Origin: Bombus terrestris | Taxonomy: Eukaryota > Arthropoda > Insecta > Hymenoptera > Apidae | Length of the DNA stretch: 64,000 bases | Assembly: GCF_910591885.1 (NCBI RefSeq) | Contig: NC_063273.1 | Coordinates: forward strand, 4,402,001-4,466,000 | Reading direction: 5' to 3' | Shown here: positions 50,601-63,859 of the stretch, one piece after another | Layout: each line of letters begins with the position of its first letter | Position numbering within the stretch: the stretch's first letter is position 1 | Position numbers and translations under genes: made by a program | The notes under the pieces: generated by a model | Database searches by the model: none | Told to the model about the DNA's origin: nothing | Seen by the model: the letters and a program-made list of their open reading frames with translations, nothing else

Positions 50601-52200
50601 AGGGTATCACGGAGTTGCGAATAATTGCGATGCGCAGTTTGGTCGCTTCGTCGTGGATCGTCGATGATGTACGGCGCGATGCCTTTCGCCACGATCGGTT
50701 TCATTGTTCCAAACAACGTTATGTTTGTTACTGTTATCTTAACGCGGGTCATCGACTGGTGGCGGCAAAAGCCAAGTAACAATCTATTAATGAAACGTTG
50801 CGAAAGCTATTGTTCGAGCCTGGTAATTCTCGACGACGCGTATTTAAATTCTACAATACAACGCGAAAGTTATACGATATTTCCGTAACGCGAACGTTCC
50901 TTAAAATCTACATAGACCTCTCTACATTGAAACTTAATATTTTACATAAGCTCGTTCTAATACTCACTTGTTGTTTTTCGTCCTGTGTGTCCCGAATCTG
51001 CAACAAAAATGACAAAACACATATAGACTTGTCCGGTGTCTTTCTCTTTTAATCTAACGGTTTTGATTTATGCGATTTATACAAACGTTTGTCGCGAAGC
51101 GATCTCAACCGCTTAATACCTTAGCGCGGAATAACCAGCGACTTTCCTTTATATTCCGTGCTACACGTTTAATGTTTGACTTGCTTTTCGCATTAAGAAA
51201 CCTCTCATTTCTCGCAAAGTGTACGAAAATCAGTAGGTACAGTATTGGTATGTAATCTGTCGCGCCTTCGGGCGATACTTCAAGTAAGACAGCAGACGTT
51301 GCCTGCGTCTGAGCGGCGCGGCGTGCCTCAAAATGCAAGAGGTTAAGAAACTAGTGGATCGTCGATAATTCGCGACAGCACGAATTCTGACAAACATATT
51401 CTCCCGTTCGATGCTCGAATAAAAAGCAAACACACTTCGTTTCTCGTTAAATGTCACGCGAATATACGAAGCGAAAGATCCGTCGCAACGTACCTTGATA
51501 TTGCAATTTCGATTTCAAGACTAAAATATCGCGTTCCTTTTCCTCGTTACTAAGATATATGACCGCTATATCGTACGGAAAAGTTACGAGCACTTGTTGA
51601 ACGCGCGAGAAACGCAAGAGGCCAAGGTTAGCTTCTGCAACGAACCGTCCGTCGTACGCACTGCAACGGCGAGCCGAAAATCACCGCGGGCAAGCGTGAA
51701 CGAACATCGAAAAGCGAACGATCGCTCGCCTCCCTTCCGCTTTCTATCGCGCGCGCAGCTCACGCGTTTAGTCGCCGGCCCGCCACATTTCCTGTTTCCT
51801 TCCTCGCCGCCTGACCTGCCAACTCAAACCGGAAGATCCACGAAACCCGTGACCGCCTATCGTATATGATTTATTATTAACGTCCGCTACAACGAATCGC
51901 TCTGTTCCGGAACGTAAGAACGCGATTAAAGATAAACGAAGGTTCGAATCGATGTTAATTAGGTCGATTTTAATCCTTGAAAATACGAATATCATTTCCG
52001 AGCAAGCGAAATACGTAATGAGACGTCCGAAATATTTGAAACGCGAAATTTCCAAATATTAACATTTACAGCGTCCTCATTGTCTGGTATTTTTTAATCT
52101 TTTCCCTATGAAAGTTTAGCTTTTCTATTGTGTGCTTGGCGACGACTTTTAGCGGCCTTTTCGCGTTACGTTGCTAAGCTATGCGTTTTTAACTGGTATG
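44700..52200. other. Spacer without recognisable gene
   Basis: The stretch at about 45.2-46.5 kb looks lower in CpG than most of the window, which in insects with gene-body methylation can mark transcribed exons. It carries several moderately protein-like frames (45187-45465 plus, 45632-45901 minus, 46103-46438 minus). No family was recognised in any of them. Confidence 0.45.
46103..46438 (-). other. Unrecognised open frame, possibly a C-terminal exon
   Basis: The frame ends SLDKIQTEFHPQTLVTVGQ-stop and is Ser-rich upstream (GRSSSVPEASSSHDAVSENE). It is fairly CpG-poor for this window. The upstream end is hydrophobic and probably intronic, so any exon would be shorter than the frame. It lacks recognised domains. 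Confidence 0.15.
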
Positions 52201-52293
52201 TTCGCTATGAAATGGCCAAGGGTAATTCATCGAATGACGCATCAACGTAGCGTTGAATCAGCCGTCGCGTAGAAACACGACGAAACGTTGCAC

Positions 52294-52416
52294 GGCAGAG
52301 TCGTAGGCGACGCGTCAACACCGGCGGAAAAGGAGTGACACTTTCCGAGTGTCTGGCAAGACAATAGACCACCAGAAGGATCGTGCTCCCCCTGCAAACT
52401 AGGAAATTATTCAAAA
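52294..52416. repeat. Element B, copy 1
   Basis: The core 52390-52412 reads CCCTGCAAACTAG and then GAAATTATTC. An upstream GGCAGAG (52294) and GTGACACTTTCC (from about 52335) also recur in other copies. The plus frame gives C-S-P-C-K-L-G-N-Y-S-K. On the minus strand the core resembles a branch site plus acceptor (TAGTTTGCAG|GG). Confidence 0.75.
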
Positions 52417-53171
52417 CGTATTCCAAAGCCACTGGCTTGCAAGGAGGAATACTATTTGGTCGGTCGTTCGACGATATCTTCTTTTTTTATTTGTTGTTAA
52501 CACCGTTGTAAAACCATCGTGTATGTAAACGAGTAAATCATCGTGCGTGTGAAAGCTAATGGTGACCCCCGCTTGTAAAGATCGTTTCAGACAGAATATA
52601 CACGGTGTTTAAGAAGAATAGTCTTGGTGAATTTATGATAATGACCGACAGGAATAAAAGTGTTTAACATTTGATACTCTGTGAATTTTCTTTAAAGTTC
52701 CCTTTCCTTTGAGTCTCCTCGATCCTTGTTTCCTTTTTCTCTTGTTTTCTTCTTAATGCTCCTACTAATATTACGTATCAATTTCCATTATGGTAACATT
52801 TTTCTATGCAGCAACTTCGAAAACTCGAACTTGAAATTCCAGAGCAAAAGAAACTATCCCGGATATAAGAAACATCGCATGCGATCTTTCCATTTCACAC
52901 TCTCCGCAAACGATTCTTCTCATTAAAAACCCGTAACAACCAGTACCTTGACTTTACCAGAATACCACCTATCCTTCGATCCCCGCGGAGACGCAACAGG
53001 AGCAATAAGTTTCAGCAAGAAAAATCGCTAACGTCCCATGACTGCGTGGAGGGAAAAAAAGGACGGCCGGGGCTGGAAGACGCGTTGTAACAGCGAGACG
53101 CGACGATGAAATATCGCGGGGCGTTGAAATTACGGGGCGTTCAGGAACGAATTCATCGTAACGCGGTTCGA

Positions 53172-53241
53172 GGCAGAGCCAAGTCTACGAGGCGACACGA
53201 GCCTCTTATGTTTACCCTGCAAACTAGAAAATTATTCCAAG
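53172..53241. repeat. Element B, copy 2
   Basis: The core 53215-53237 reads CCCTGCAAACTAG and then AAAATTATTC, 825 bp after copy 1. GGCAGAG (53172) and GGCGACAC lie upstream. The plus frame gives C-L-P-C-K-L-E-N-Y-S-K. Confidence 0.75.
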
Positions 53242-54129
53242 CATAAGAACGACAGGGAAGTCTTTTGCCTCTGCTGGAAACCTGTTGTCGCGACTTGCGC
53301 GTAGCCACGATCAATTAGACGACGAATCGTATTTCGTTGAACGATCACGGCCTGGCGTGAAATATTTCCGCGATGGATGTAAACTGTTGGAAAAAATAAG
53401 AAAAGCAGGGAGAAAGAAAAGACGCGAAAGATGCTGGAAAAGTGCATGACCATAGAGGCGCGGAATCGCGAGTGATCATTATCTAGATGCCATAAAGGAT
53501 CGCGGTGTAATGGCTCGCTCCGAAACGATTTATTGCGTGTAATTGCGAGGAGGTGGCACATTAAGCCGACTTTACAACGTCGAATACTAGTGACGCTTGC
53601 CTCGCTTCCTCTACGAACGTCAAACGACCGGGCGACAATAAAGCTAATAAACACTCTATCATAGAAGAGACAAGTAGCGAACTTGGATGCCAATGAGGCA
53701 ACGATCGTTCCTCGAATCAGCCTCAAACGTGTCATCTTTTTAAATCCGTCTTAAGACCGACCAACAAAAAGACACGATTGCGAGACGGCGCGATGGTAGG
53801 AGAAATAAATGCAAACGACAGCGAATAAGAAGAAGACTATTCGCTAAACGATCGTTCTGAAGGAAACTCCAAGTCCGATCTTAAACCTGTTTTACATAAG
53901 TTATTTTTCTTTAGCTTTAATAAATTAGCGGCGAATAAAATTTTAAGTATTAGCCGGTGTCGTCCTGTCTGTGTCTATCCTTGTTCCATCGTTCTCGCGA
54001 GAAACGTTCGAAAATTCCGACCATTTGGCAAAGTGCAAGAGATGGGACAAAGGATTATTTCGCAGCGAGCCCAGGAAAGTTTCACCCGAAAGGCTGACTC
54101 AACGTGCTCGCGAACGTTTTAAGAATGTT

Positions 54130-54212
54130 GGCAGAGGCGCGACACTTTCTAACCAAAGGATCAAACTATCAACGCGTCGTGCCCGCCCTGTAAACTAGCG
54201 AATTATTCAACC
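54130..54212. repeat. Element B, copy 3
   Basis: The core 54186-54208 reads CCCTGTAAACTAG and then CGAATTATTC, 971 bp after copy 2 (offset by the missing first C). GGCAGAG (54130) and GCGACACTTTC lie upstream. The plus frame gives C-P-P-C-K-L-A-N-Y-S-T and stays open to about 54449. Confidence 0.75.
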
Positions 54213-56000
54213 GAGTCTAAGAACGTGACCGTTCGAACGATTCTCGCGACCATCTTCGCTTTTTTTCCACTCGAATTTTCACCGAGGCACGTCGAAAAAC
54301 CGAGCACGCGCGAAAACTACGGCGAAACGCGCGATTTCCTGCTCGTAAACTCTTCACCGGTCGGCTGCTGCCTTTTCCTTTCTTTTTCCTCTTTCGTTTT
54401 CTTTCCTTCTGTTCCTCGAAACGGCAGAGAGCACGCGTTCGTACTGTGACGAGCATGCAGAATTGGCGATCGGTTTCGTGGAACCATCGTCGGCTTCTAC
54501 GAAACTGTCGCCGCGCATTCGAAAGGGAAACGTTTGCTTAAGCGTGTTCGGGATTAATTACACGAGCCTTCATTCTAATTAGCCCTGGCTGTTTCGTGGA
54601 AATCTTTGCCTCGTATTTGCGTAGCCGCGACTCTTCTGTTCGATCCTTCAAGACCAAGTCAAATCGAGGTTTGTTTTGTAGAATGGCAGAGTGAAACGTG
54701 GAGCGCGATCATGCAGTGAAAGTCGACATCGGTCTACTAAATAAATTCAGAGGATATCGAACGACTTCTGACTCTAAAACTACCTTAATTGAAAGTCCAA
54801 TAGTAACACAGTCATTAGATTTACTATGCTTCCTGCTAACATCCATCAGCCAACGAGGAAACCATCCACCGGTAAAACGATTAATTACAATTACGATTCC
54901 ACGTTCTCGCGTTTATTTCAGTCGAAATAAAATAAAAAAAAAAAAAAAAAGAAAAAGAATAGACAACACAAACTTACCATCTAAACGTAATAAACGAATG
55001 AAACTGCCGAGTGTAATGTAACAATAAAAGTGGATAATGGTTGATGGAAATGGTAGAGCTGGCGTTCCAATGGAGGACGAGCGATCGAGGACTTTTAAAT
55101 GGCGGCGCACACGTGAAAAAAGCTCGACCTACCGTTAGGTGGTTTCCATCCCATAGGAATAGGTCTGGATTGGAGCGGCGGCAGGCGGATACACCAGAAG
55201 GAAAAGCAAAGAGGAAGGGAACCGACCGGCGTCGTGCTCGGTAAGCTATGACGAAGGTTAGGTTATCTCGGGACGCGGATCTAAACGTTTTAGCGTGTAC
55301 CAGCACGCTTCTAGCACCGAGTACATTGTCATTTTATGGACAGACGGGCCTTGCTGCACGACGGACGAGACGACGGCTACAATTTGCGCGTGTAATTGCA
55401 CCGCTACCGATCTCCATTTCGCGAGACGGACGTCGACGCTTGTTCCGCCACTTTACTCGGGATTTCCTGTCGCCATTTCCTCACGGTCGTCGTAATTCGT
55501 CCGTCTCGATCTCGAGATTGTAATACAATTTTGTTCTACCTTTGTTAATTAAGTCCGATTATCAACGCTTCGCTGATACTCGCGAATATTCTTCGATGCT
55601 ACGATTTTTAGATATACATGCATGCGTTTTTCATCGCCATGCAAAGTCAATCGGATCGTTTGAAGGATCAGCTGTGAAAGAAGAAAAGCGGCAAGCTCGC
55701 GAATGATATTCGCGGAATTTAATTACATCGTTGCGAGAAAGAACGATCGGTAGAACTAGCAGTGTCACGGCTTTTAATCCGCCGACATTTCGCGCTATTA
55801 CCTCTCGCGGCTTTTCAACGTTGTCACCGCGCCGCGTAAATAATACGCCACTCTCCGTTAAGTCGGATTTATTGCGCGGCATCCAGGAGCCGTTGCGTTT
55901 ATTATTTAATCGTTCGTTAACGATTCGTCACGCGTTCGCTATAAATCGTTCGCCGATCGTAGATACAGCCTTAGCTTTCTCGTCACGAGTTCCGTTCCTC
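54210..56000. other. Spacer without recognisable gene
   Basis: It holds a poly(A) tract at 54926-54956 and short overlapping frames only. Confidence 0.55.
54926..54956 (+). repeat. Poly(A) tract
   Basis: An A run interrupted by one T and one G lies in otherwise ordinary sequence. No retroposon body or target-site duplication is visible around it. Confidence 0.75.
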
Positions 56001-56404
56001 GCGTTGGCAGCCCTGCACCACGTTGCATCGCGATTCTAAAACCGTAGATTCGCATTCCCCGCGAAACGAAGAGATTACTCTTGGAACGAAATCGATAGCG
56101 ACGCTCCTATCGGTTCGTGTGCGCGGACCGCCATTGCCATCCTGGCCACCCGAAAACTATAGATTCACGAAAGAACGTGGGCTCGATACCGATCGCAGCA
56201 ACTTTTTCTCCTGCGTCGAGTACGACCAAAAGGTCGGACCGAGTTGTACGTGGACACGAAGCGGGTAGCCTCGTTTCGTTCTGCTTCACGCACTCTCGCA
56301 TGGAGGCAGAAAGGAAAACGGAGTCGGAGGAAGCAGCAAACAACGGCGAGCAAGGGCTGAAGTAACAACGCCAGTAGCTGCGACAGAGACCGCGTAGAAC
56401 CACG

Positions 56405-56480
56405 AGGAACAACGACGACGACAACAACGACGACGACGACGAGGACGAGGACGACGACGAAGAAGAAGGGAAGAAGAAGC
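56405..56480 (+). repeat. GAC/AAC/GAG/GAA triplet microsatellite
   Basis: An imperfect trinucleotide array on the plus strand begins with GACGACGACAACAACGACG and drifts to GAAGAAGAAGG. Confidence 0.85.
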
Positions 56481-57303
56481 AAAGAAGAGAAAGAAGGGAA
56501 GTCGGAGGCGTAGAAGGACGAGGAAGGAGAAGGAGCAAAGTACTCGACCTCCACCTTGGTCGCTACGCATCGCGGAATTCGTTCGAGGAACGTAGAGCCC
56601 ATCGCCTCGCCACGCTCTTGCTTCTTCTCCGCCGCTGTTTTGCATTTTACACCGGTGCCGAGATTTGGTCGTTAGATTCGCCGATCCGCCTCGACTCTCC
56701 CGCGGCGCGTGTTCCCTTAGCCCGGGGCAAGGATGCCGGAGCCCTAGAACCCCGTCGCGCTCTCATGTACTCGGTTGGCCCTTCCTTCCAAGCCTCGCTC
56801 GATAATAATGTTATCTAAACTCCGACTGCCGACTTTGTTTTCCGCGTCGCTTCGTGCTCGCCCCTCGGGGACGCGAATTTCCGCCACGTTCGACGACCGC
56901 GTTTCCGCCGTGCTTTCTTGTGTTTCACCAACGCGTTGGAACGAACGTTATCCTTGCAGGGAGCTTTCGCGAGATTCTCGAAGCGTGAACGTGTTCAACG
57001 GAATAAAATCATCGTTCAGATAAAAGAATATTTCCATAAAAAGATCATGGAAATTGTAAAGCGTTCTATAGAAATGGCGAAGTCTGAAAATCCGCTAAAG
57101 TAAGCGTACACTGTAGATAACTCGAAGCGTTCGGAAATATTTATTGATAAATCCGCGCTGTTTGTCGGCAACGCGAGATTCGATTTAGCAAAGGCCATGA
57201 GACCAGCGATCCCGCGACTTTTCCTGCGGTCGATATTACTCAAGTTTCGTCCGCGTTTTCTTTTTGCGCCACTAACGCGCGTACACCGACTAAGAGCTGA
57301 TGG

Positions 57304-57327
57304 AGGACGACGACGACGACGACGAAG
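57304..57327 (+). repeat. GAC triplet microsatellite
   Basis: Six GAC units are flanked by GAG and GAAGATGG, about 0.9 kb from the larger GAC array. Confidence 0.85.
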
Positions 57328-57399
57328 ATGGTTTCAGATGACAACGCTCGTTTTCCCGTATCGCGAGATCGTATCCCGATGAGAATCGGACGCCGCCGA

Positions 57400-60300
57400 A
57401 CATGCTCGCAACTTAAATTTAAAGCTTTCGCGACTTTTCATCCATACGAATAAATATAACAATTTTATTCGCGTAGACGCATCGTCGTTGGAAAATCGAA
57501 CGATCGTCCGAGGAGGAAAGGAAAAAGGAGATGAAACGTTAGATAATTCCGATATTTCGCTTTTTACTCCCGTCTCGCTCTTTCTCATTTTCGCGTTGCC
57601 GCCTTTCACCTCCAACTTAAATACACCGGCTCGCCGAACATTGTTTGTTCGATCAAATTATGGGGTACCGTCGAGTCTTTATGTAACTTTCGCGCTCCAG
57701 CCACGAACTCCAGATAGACACGCTCGTAAAATCCCGGCTAGTGAGCGTAATTATGTTATCGGTGAAAAACGATCGTTCCTAGATGCTTCTACCGCGAGTA
57801 AAATTCGTCATTGTTCCGTTACTTTTTCCTATTTTTCTCCTTTCTTTTTCCATATTCTACGATCGATGTCTATTGCGTGCCCAATATCTCGATAGAAAAT
57901 TTACCTCTGTTCTTATATGGCGATGCTTTTGATGCCAATTCTAAATCCTCAGTCGGCGCAACTACATTTTTATTAAATTGCCAACGTGAAGTATCGCGAA
58001 TCTCGTTGCATAAAAGATAGCAAATCGTTGTATATAAATTGGTGTAACGGAAAAGATTTCTCGTGATCGTGAACCAAGAAATGGGAATAATCTCAATTCG
58101 AATAATTCTCCGTGGATTTTTCACCGCGATCTCGGTCTCTGGTATTTCCTGGTCGCGATCGATCAATTCGTAGTTGGATATCGATAAACTCCGTTCGCAG
58201 GAGAAACGATCCTTGTAAAGAGTAATCAGACGAGATCTCGGGATCGAGATCCCTCGCTTACATAAGCGTCCACCTCGTTCGCGACACGGACGAGAGAGAT
58301 CTTTGTCGTTTGGTTAAACATCCCGCTCTAACGACCGATCGATAGATCCCCTCGCGCTTCTACTAACCTGCCTGGCCACGTTCGATTCGACGAATCGACG
58401 ATTCCACAAACGATAGCTGATCGGTTGGCAAAGTTGTTCGCCGCTTTTGGACATTTAATTCGGTTGTTTTCCGCGATATGCATATCTTGAGACCGAAGGA
58501 TGGTTTAATCCTTCGAAGTTACATTCGAGTTTCGTTATCTAAGCATTTGCTCGTCATCCATTCGCCGATACTAACGAACTATATTGACTGAATTAACAAT
58601 TCCTTTTTCTCCATACTTTACACAATATCTTACGTTTACAAAAGAATTATATCTAAATATGGGATTGCTGAAAAGCCATCCAAGAAATATATATGTTTGG
58701 TAAGAACGCTTTCTCTCGGCGCAAACGTTTCAAAGAGACCAAGACGGTACGTATTGTCCAATAGGTCGCAGGAAGAATAACACGAGACACCAATTACGGC
58801 CGATTTAAAAAGGCTAGAACGCAACACGTTCGCACGAACGACATACAGAAAGCAGCGGAAGCTTGGTGAACAGGACGATTCGCGTTTCCACGGCCTTCGA
58901 TTAGCGCGCGAGACAATGGGAACAAAACTTTCCTCGCTTTCAACGACGACAGTCAAGCACCGCTTGCCCGTTTTGTTTCACCGTTGTGACGCGAGCATTA
59001 TCTAACTGGCTGCCACGGCGTGCGCCGCTGAAAATCCTCCTCTTTCTCTTCGCCTCTGTTCGCGTGTGCCTAAGTAACCCACTAAGCTACAACAACCGCG
59101 AGGAACGAGGACAATGGATCCACGAGAGTTGCGAACATCACGGATACAGACTCCGCTCGTGGAATCGCGCGTGCATCCAACTGCATTACGGAGAAAGCTC
59201 GCCCTCTCTGGCCTCGCCTCTTCTTCCTCCTCACTGCGAGCCCGCCAGACCGATCGTTCTTTCGTCTCTAGCTTGTTCTCTGTCTCGTTCTTCCTTCTCC
59301 GAACGAACGTTGCTGTTCCACGGAGAATCGCCGATCGTCTCAGGCATCGGCTCGCTATCTAAATACTTCGTCGAGTGCGCTTGGAAGAGCAATTTTTAGT
59401 TTTCGGTCGAAACATTTGCATTTCGATTTGGCGAGTTTTCGGCTCGTGTTTTGTTTTACATTCGAAATCAGTTTGCGAAAAAATACGCCGATTTCAATTA
59501 GAAATCGACGTTGTTTGGACGGTTGGCGAACGTGAAATTTCACCGATGTTAAATAACGCCGCGAGGAAACAGGTCCTTGATTGGCAAGAATGGAGAGTCC
59601 TTTCCGAGCGTCGATATTCACCTTTCCCCTTTCTCGAAGCGGGGAATCGAACAAGACAGAAATATGTCGTGTAAATGGCAAGCACGGCTCGTGTAAACAG
59701 TGCCACGAGGAAGGCGATATAGGAGATCGACCAGTCGCTGTTTAACCCTGTAGATCAGGAAGTCGTTTTCTATCTGGCTATCTACGAGGTCTGCGTGAAA
59801 GGGAATATCGAGAGTGAACGCAGATTGGGGTCGAAGGGAGAGTAACGGCCGTGCACGAGTAAAAACATTAATTGCGCGCGCGTCTACTTCGTCTGATCCT
59901 CGTCCTCCTCTCCCATCCGAACATCGTGTTTCAAGCCAAGGTATCGAGCGAAAATATCTTTTATCGAGATAGAGAAACGTAGAAAAAACGAAATGAAGGA
60001 TTTTTCTATTATTCTATTCATAGTATTTTTATACATAAATGTAAACGAATTAAATATAAAATTTGTGTGGTAAATTACGTGGCAGACTAAAGAATACAAA
60101 AGGTGGCGTACTTTACGTCCAATAGAAATTGCAAAGCTCGCGCTGATAAGAATATATCGATGAAAAAGAGCCATTGTGCAGTGTGCAGCTGAGAAGGCGA
60201 GAAAACGAGCGTGACTAATGGCGTGAGAATTCGAGAAAAGAAAACAGACAGAATGTGTGACGAAGCGAGACGGCGACACCAACACCCTATTAGGCCGTAA

Positions 60301-63300
60301 CAGAAATTCCAGGGAATCACGATGCGGCCCGTTTCGTTGCCTCTTCTCGTCGTGTTGCCAGCGGACGCGTAACCTTCGCGGATTACGTTTCATGTAAATG
60401 GCATTACACGAGATCAGTCAGTCGCGGCGAGCGCGATTCAATGCAAACGTTCGGGTTATTCGACTGCAGATGCTCGATCGAGAGATCGCACTGCATTCGT
60501 CCTGACGACGAGCTTGTCAACCTTACACCCTGTGCTTGGCTTCTCCCTGGCAAACATATAGACACGCGAGACAATTGCTGTCTGAGGCGATCAGTGCACG
60601 ATCTTTCCTTCCCTTCCTTTCTTCTTTTCTCTCGCAATTCGTAGCACTGCTTCGCTGGAAAACCAAGCGAAATGAAGGAAACGACGAAACATTCGAACCT
60701 GACATGGCACTAAAGCGACTCTAAACGTCACGTTACACGGTTCCCTAAGAAACACGTCGTTCGAGCCTCTAATGAGAGAAAATTAGAGACCCAACGTCGC
60801 GGAGAATGATATTTATGCAGGCATAGTCGCAGCCCGCGTGGACCGACCGGCACTGCACAGGCTGTAATTTCTTTGTCGCTGGCGTAATAAAGTTTTCCTC
60901 GCTCCGTTGTCTCCCCCAGGTGTATTGTTTTTTTTTCCTCTTCTCTGCCCCTACGCTCGGCCTATCGCAATTATTACCGAGCACGGCGCAGACCACTATC
61001 TCGCTCGTTGCTTGGTTAAAGCCCTCGCGCAATTTGAATGTCTATGGCAGCGTGAAAATCACGTACGATAAAGAGCCTGCCGGGACAATAATTATCCGCG
61101 GGGGGCTTCTTTATTCTAGCCTGGACTATGTTTTTTTATTTTTTATTTTTCCTTTCTTTTATCTAATCTCTACTTGGTCTGCGAAGCCTCGACGATGTAC
61201 GCGTGGAAACACGGGGGAATCGACCGCGAGCCTTTCGTGAGATAGACGGTTGCTTTACTTAATTCACTATGCGGAATGATTTCAAAAGATAGTTATTTTA
61301 GAATAGAAGTAGGTACTTTATTCTATTATTAGAGCCTCGTTAACTGTTATCGTAGGTCCGTGTTAATTAAACGCGGACTGAATTGCTCCACTGTGGAATT
61401 ATTTAATCATCAAAGATAGATACATAAAAGAATTCTAGAAATAGGGAAAGAATAAATTCGATCGAGTCGTTCGAGCCAAACATCTTATCGCGTGGAATTC
61501 TTTTTATCGATTTTTATTTTACTTTATCAACTCGACAAACTTTAATTGTTCGTGTAAAATATCGATAGGCCAGGTACACGATTTTACCCGCCGCCAATAT
61601 TCGATGGAATTTAATACGGTCCCACGATCCTGTCCCAAACAGCACACGTCCCACAGTCTAAAATATTCTATTCTAAATAATCGTAAAACGTTTTACATGA
61701 CATCGACGATTCATGTCGATTATCCCCGAGTTTGCATAGGAAAGCGTGACGTTCGTCTTACGATCGCCGGATAGACGGAGCATGCGAATCGGACGCCCCA
61801 TGGAAAGTAGGAATTCTCGCGACGGACGTGCGTAAATTTAACCGTGTCGTCAACTTGGTCGATTCCGGAGAATCGTAGAGAGGAGCGAGAGGATCGCTTC
61901 TAGGATATCTCGTTTCGCGGAAGTGCGTGCAACCAACGACACCTTCGTCACATCGGGCCCCCTGCTGTCGACGATCGTCGCGATCCACCGAGATGGTGGC
62001 TCGCAAATTTCCACCAAGCCTTCGTCAGGCTATTAGCAACCGCTCAGAACGTGAATCAGGCAACGCGTGTCCCCCTCGGAGAAGCTGGTAAACTTAAACG
62101 CGACGACGACAGTGTCGTGTACCACGGCCAGAAACACTTTCCAGCTGAGTTAACGTTCCTGCCGTGAAGAAATCACGCGACCAGTCTGTGCGAGTGTGCC
62201 ATGGTGTGATTATGCTAGGTTCTATACACATACTTTCGTCATCTTCTTTGTCTTCGAGCTTTCCATTGTTTTCCTATATCGAATTCAAAGTGTGTTCGAT
62301 CGAACTTACCGTGTAAAAAGCTGCAATAACGGAAAAGTCGCGAATTCGGGGCAGTTTTCTAGAGAAAACTTTCCAACTTGAAAACTTGACAATCTTGGAT
62401 AGCGCCAGTATCGATCGATCGAATCCCAAGTGGAAAAGTTTCGAGTAAAAACGATTAAACAGGCAAAAATTGAAACGCCGAATACTTGGTGTTTTTTCAA
62501 AGGAAAAGGGCACCGATCGAGACAGCGTAGAGCGAATTTTTCACTGGCATCGACTGGCTTTGACCCAGTTCAGGCTTATCCGTGGAGACCAGTCAACCCG
62601 GCAGTCGATATTAGTCCGTGGATAGGTATGTGCACTATGCGCGTTACGCGCAGGAACGAGGCTGTTGTAACAGTATACGTTACGTCGTCTTGCCTTATGT
62701 GGAGCACTCTTACTACGCGACTTCAGTTTCTAGGGGACATGAAAGTCTGGCGGACGCAACGTATGACTGTGCACTCTCTCGCGATGTTATTGCACGACTT
62801 CGTCTCGGTTCCTCCGTCATCTCCACTCATTTCGCAATTGGCCACGCGTTTCTCTCGATCTATAGATCGTTTACGTTCGATTCGTTGTAGCGACGACGTG
62901 GATGGAAACCGCAACCTTGCGAAATTTCAAACGTTGTCAACCTTGCGATTACCAGAATCCTAGGTGCATCGTTCTGCCGAGAGATGCGACAGAGAATCTG
63001 GCGTTAGGATGGACAGTTTCGCGGCTTTGCCTTCTACAAAGATGATGATTAAAAAATGGAAAGAACATAGAGAAGATGATGGAGCGTTCACGCGTTCGCT
63101 GTTGCGCCCTAAAATTATTCAGCTGCGAGTCAAATTGGATCGCAGAAGGAAGTCTGTAATTCCTATTACGATCAGCGATAGGAAGAGCGAGGGAGGAGCG
63201 AAAAAATGGCGCGTGAGCCGCGTGAAATCGTTGTAGTGGCAAGAAACGGATGTTAATTCGACGATTTACCACTTAACGCGAGCCGGACTTGGCGTGCACC

Positions 63301-63840
63301 GTGGTCGGCCTTCGCCGCGGCTCGCTCGCCTCTCTGATTTCACGGCGCGTAATTTAATTAGTTAGAAAGATAGCGTTCGTTCCGGGAACGTAGAGCTCAG
63401 GTAGGGCGGCAATTAGTTCATTTTTTTCTTCTGTTTTTCCTATCGCGGGCCCGCCGTGGCGCCGTTGGCGTGAAGATCCTGCAGATAAAATGGCCGCCGA
63501 TTCTTCGGGACCAAGGGCGAATCCTCGTCCATTCGTTTGCGACCGCATATTACTTTTTTTCTCCGTTCTTCGCTTACCACGAAGGAATTCCGAGTAGCGT
63601 GGTAATTAAATCAATTCGAATAATAAACTAAGGGTTGTTTGACAATCAAAGTGGAGGAGTTTCCATGATCGCGATATATTCCATTGTTCGCCGTTTCTCT
63701 AATTAATTGGCGGAATGTAAGCGAGATTTAATCTGACTCGACGTTAATCAGCGTAAAAAGTTAGTAGAAGGAGTAGTGCCAATATACGTAAGCGGCGTTC
63801 TAATCGAACGCAATAAGGAGCCATCAATTTCTTTTTTCTG
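57400..63840. other. Spacer without recognisable gene
   Basis: Two TATCGATA sites (58179, 61560) and ordinary short frames are present. Nothing else can be supported. Confidence 0.55.
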
Positions 63841-63859
63841 CAGCGTGTTAGTCGTGAAC

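Larger units (their letters stand above)
56000..57400. other. GC/CpG-rich block with GAC microsatellites
   Basis: It is rich in CpG and in GAC/GAG triplets. The valine-run and arginine-run frames across 56.1-56.6 kb are translations of the triplet repeat, not evidence of coding. It could be a promoter or 5' exon region. Confidence 0.35.

Noticed and set aside
53232..53735. 167-codon minus-strand frame overlapping element B copy 2
   Set aside because: About one chance frame of this length is expected in 64 kb at this base composition, and the sequence is not recognisable.
55255..55268. GGTTAGGTTA resembling insect telomere repeat TTAGG
   Set aside because: Only about two units with no array, so not telomeric.
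56107..56602. Frames with long valine, serine or arginine runs
   Set aside because: They are direct translations of the GAC/GAA triplet microsatellite.
59745..59790. ACCCTGTAGATC, the first 12 nt of miR-10
   Set aside because: The match stops after 12 nt, the opposite arm does not resemble the miR-10 star strand, and the fold is weak. One such 12-nt hit to some known miRNA is expected by chance.
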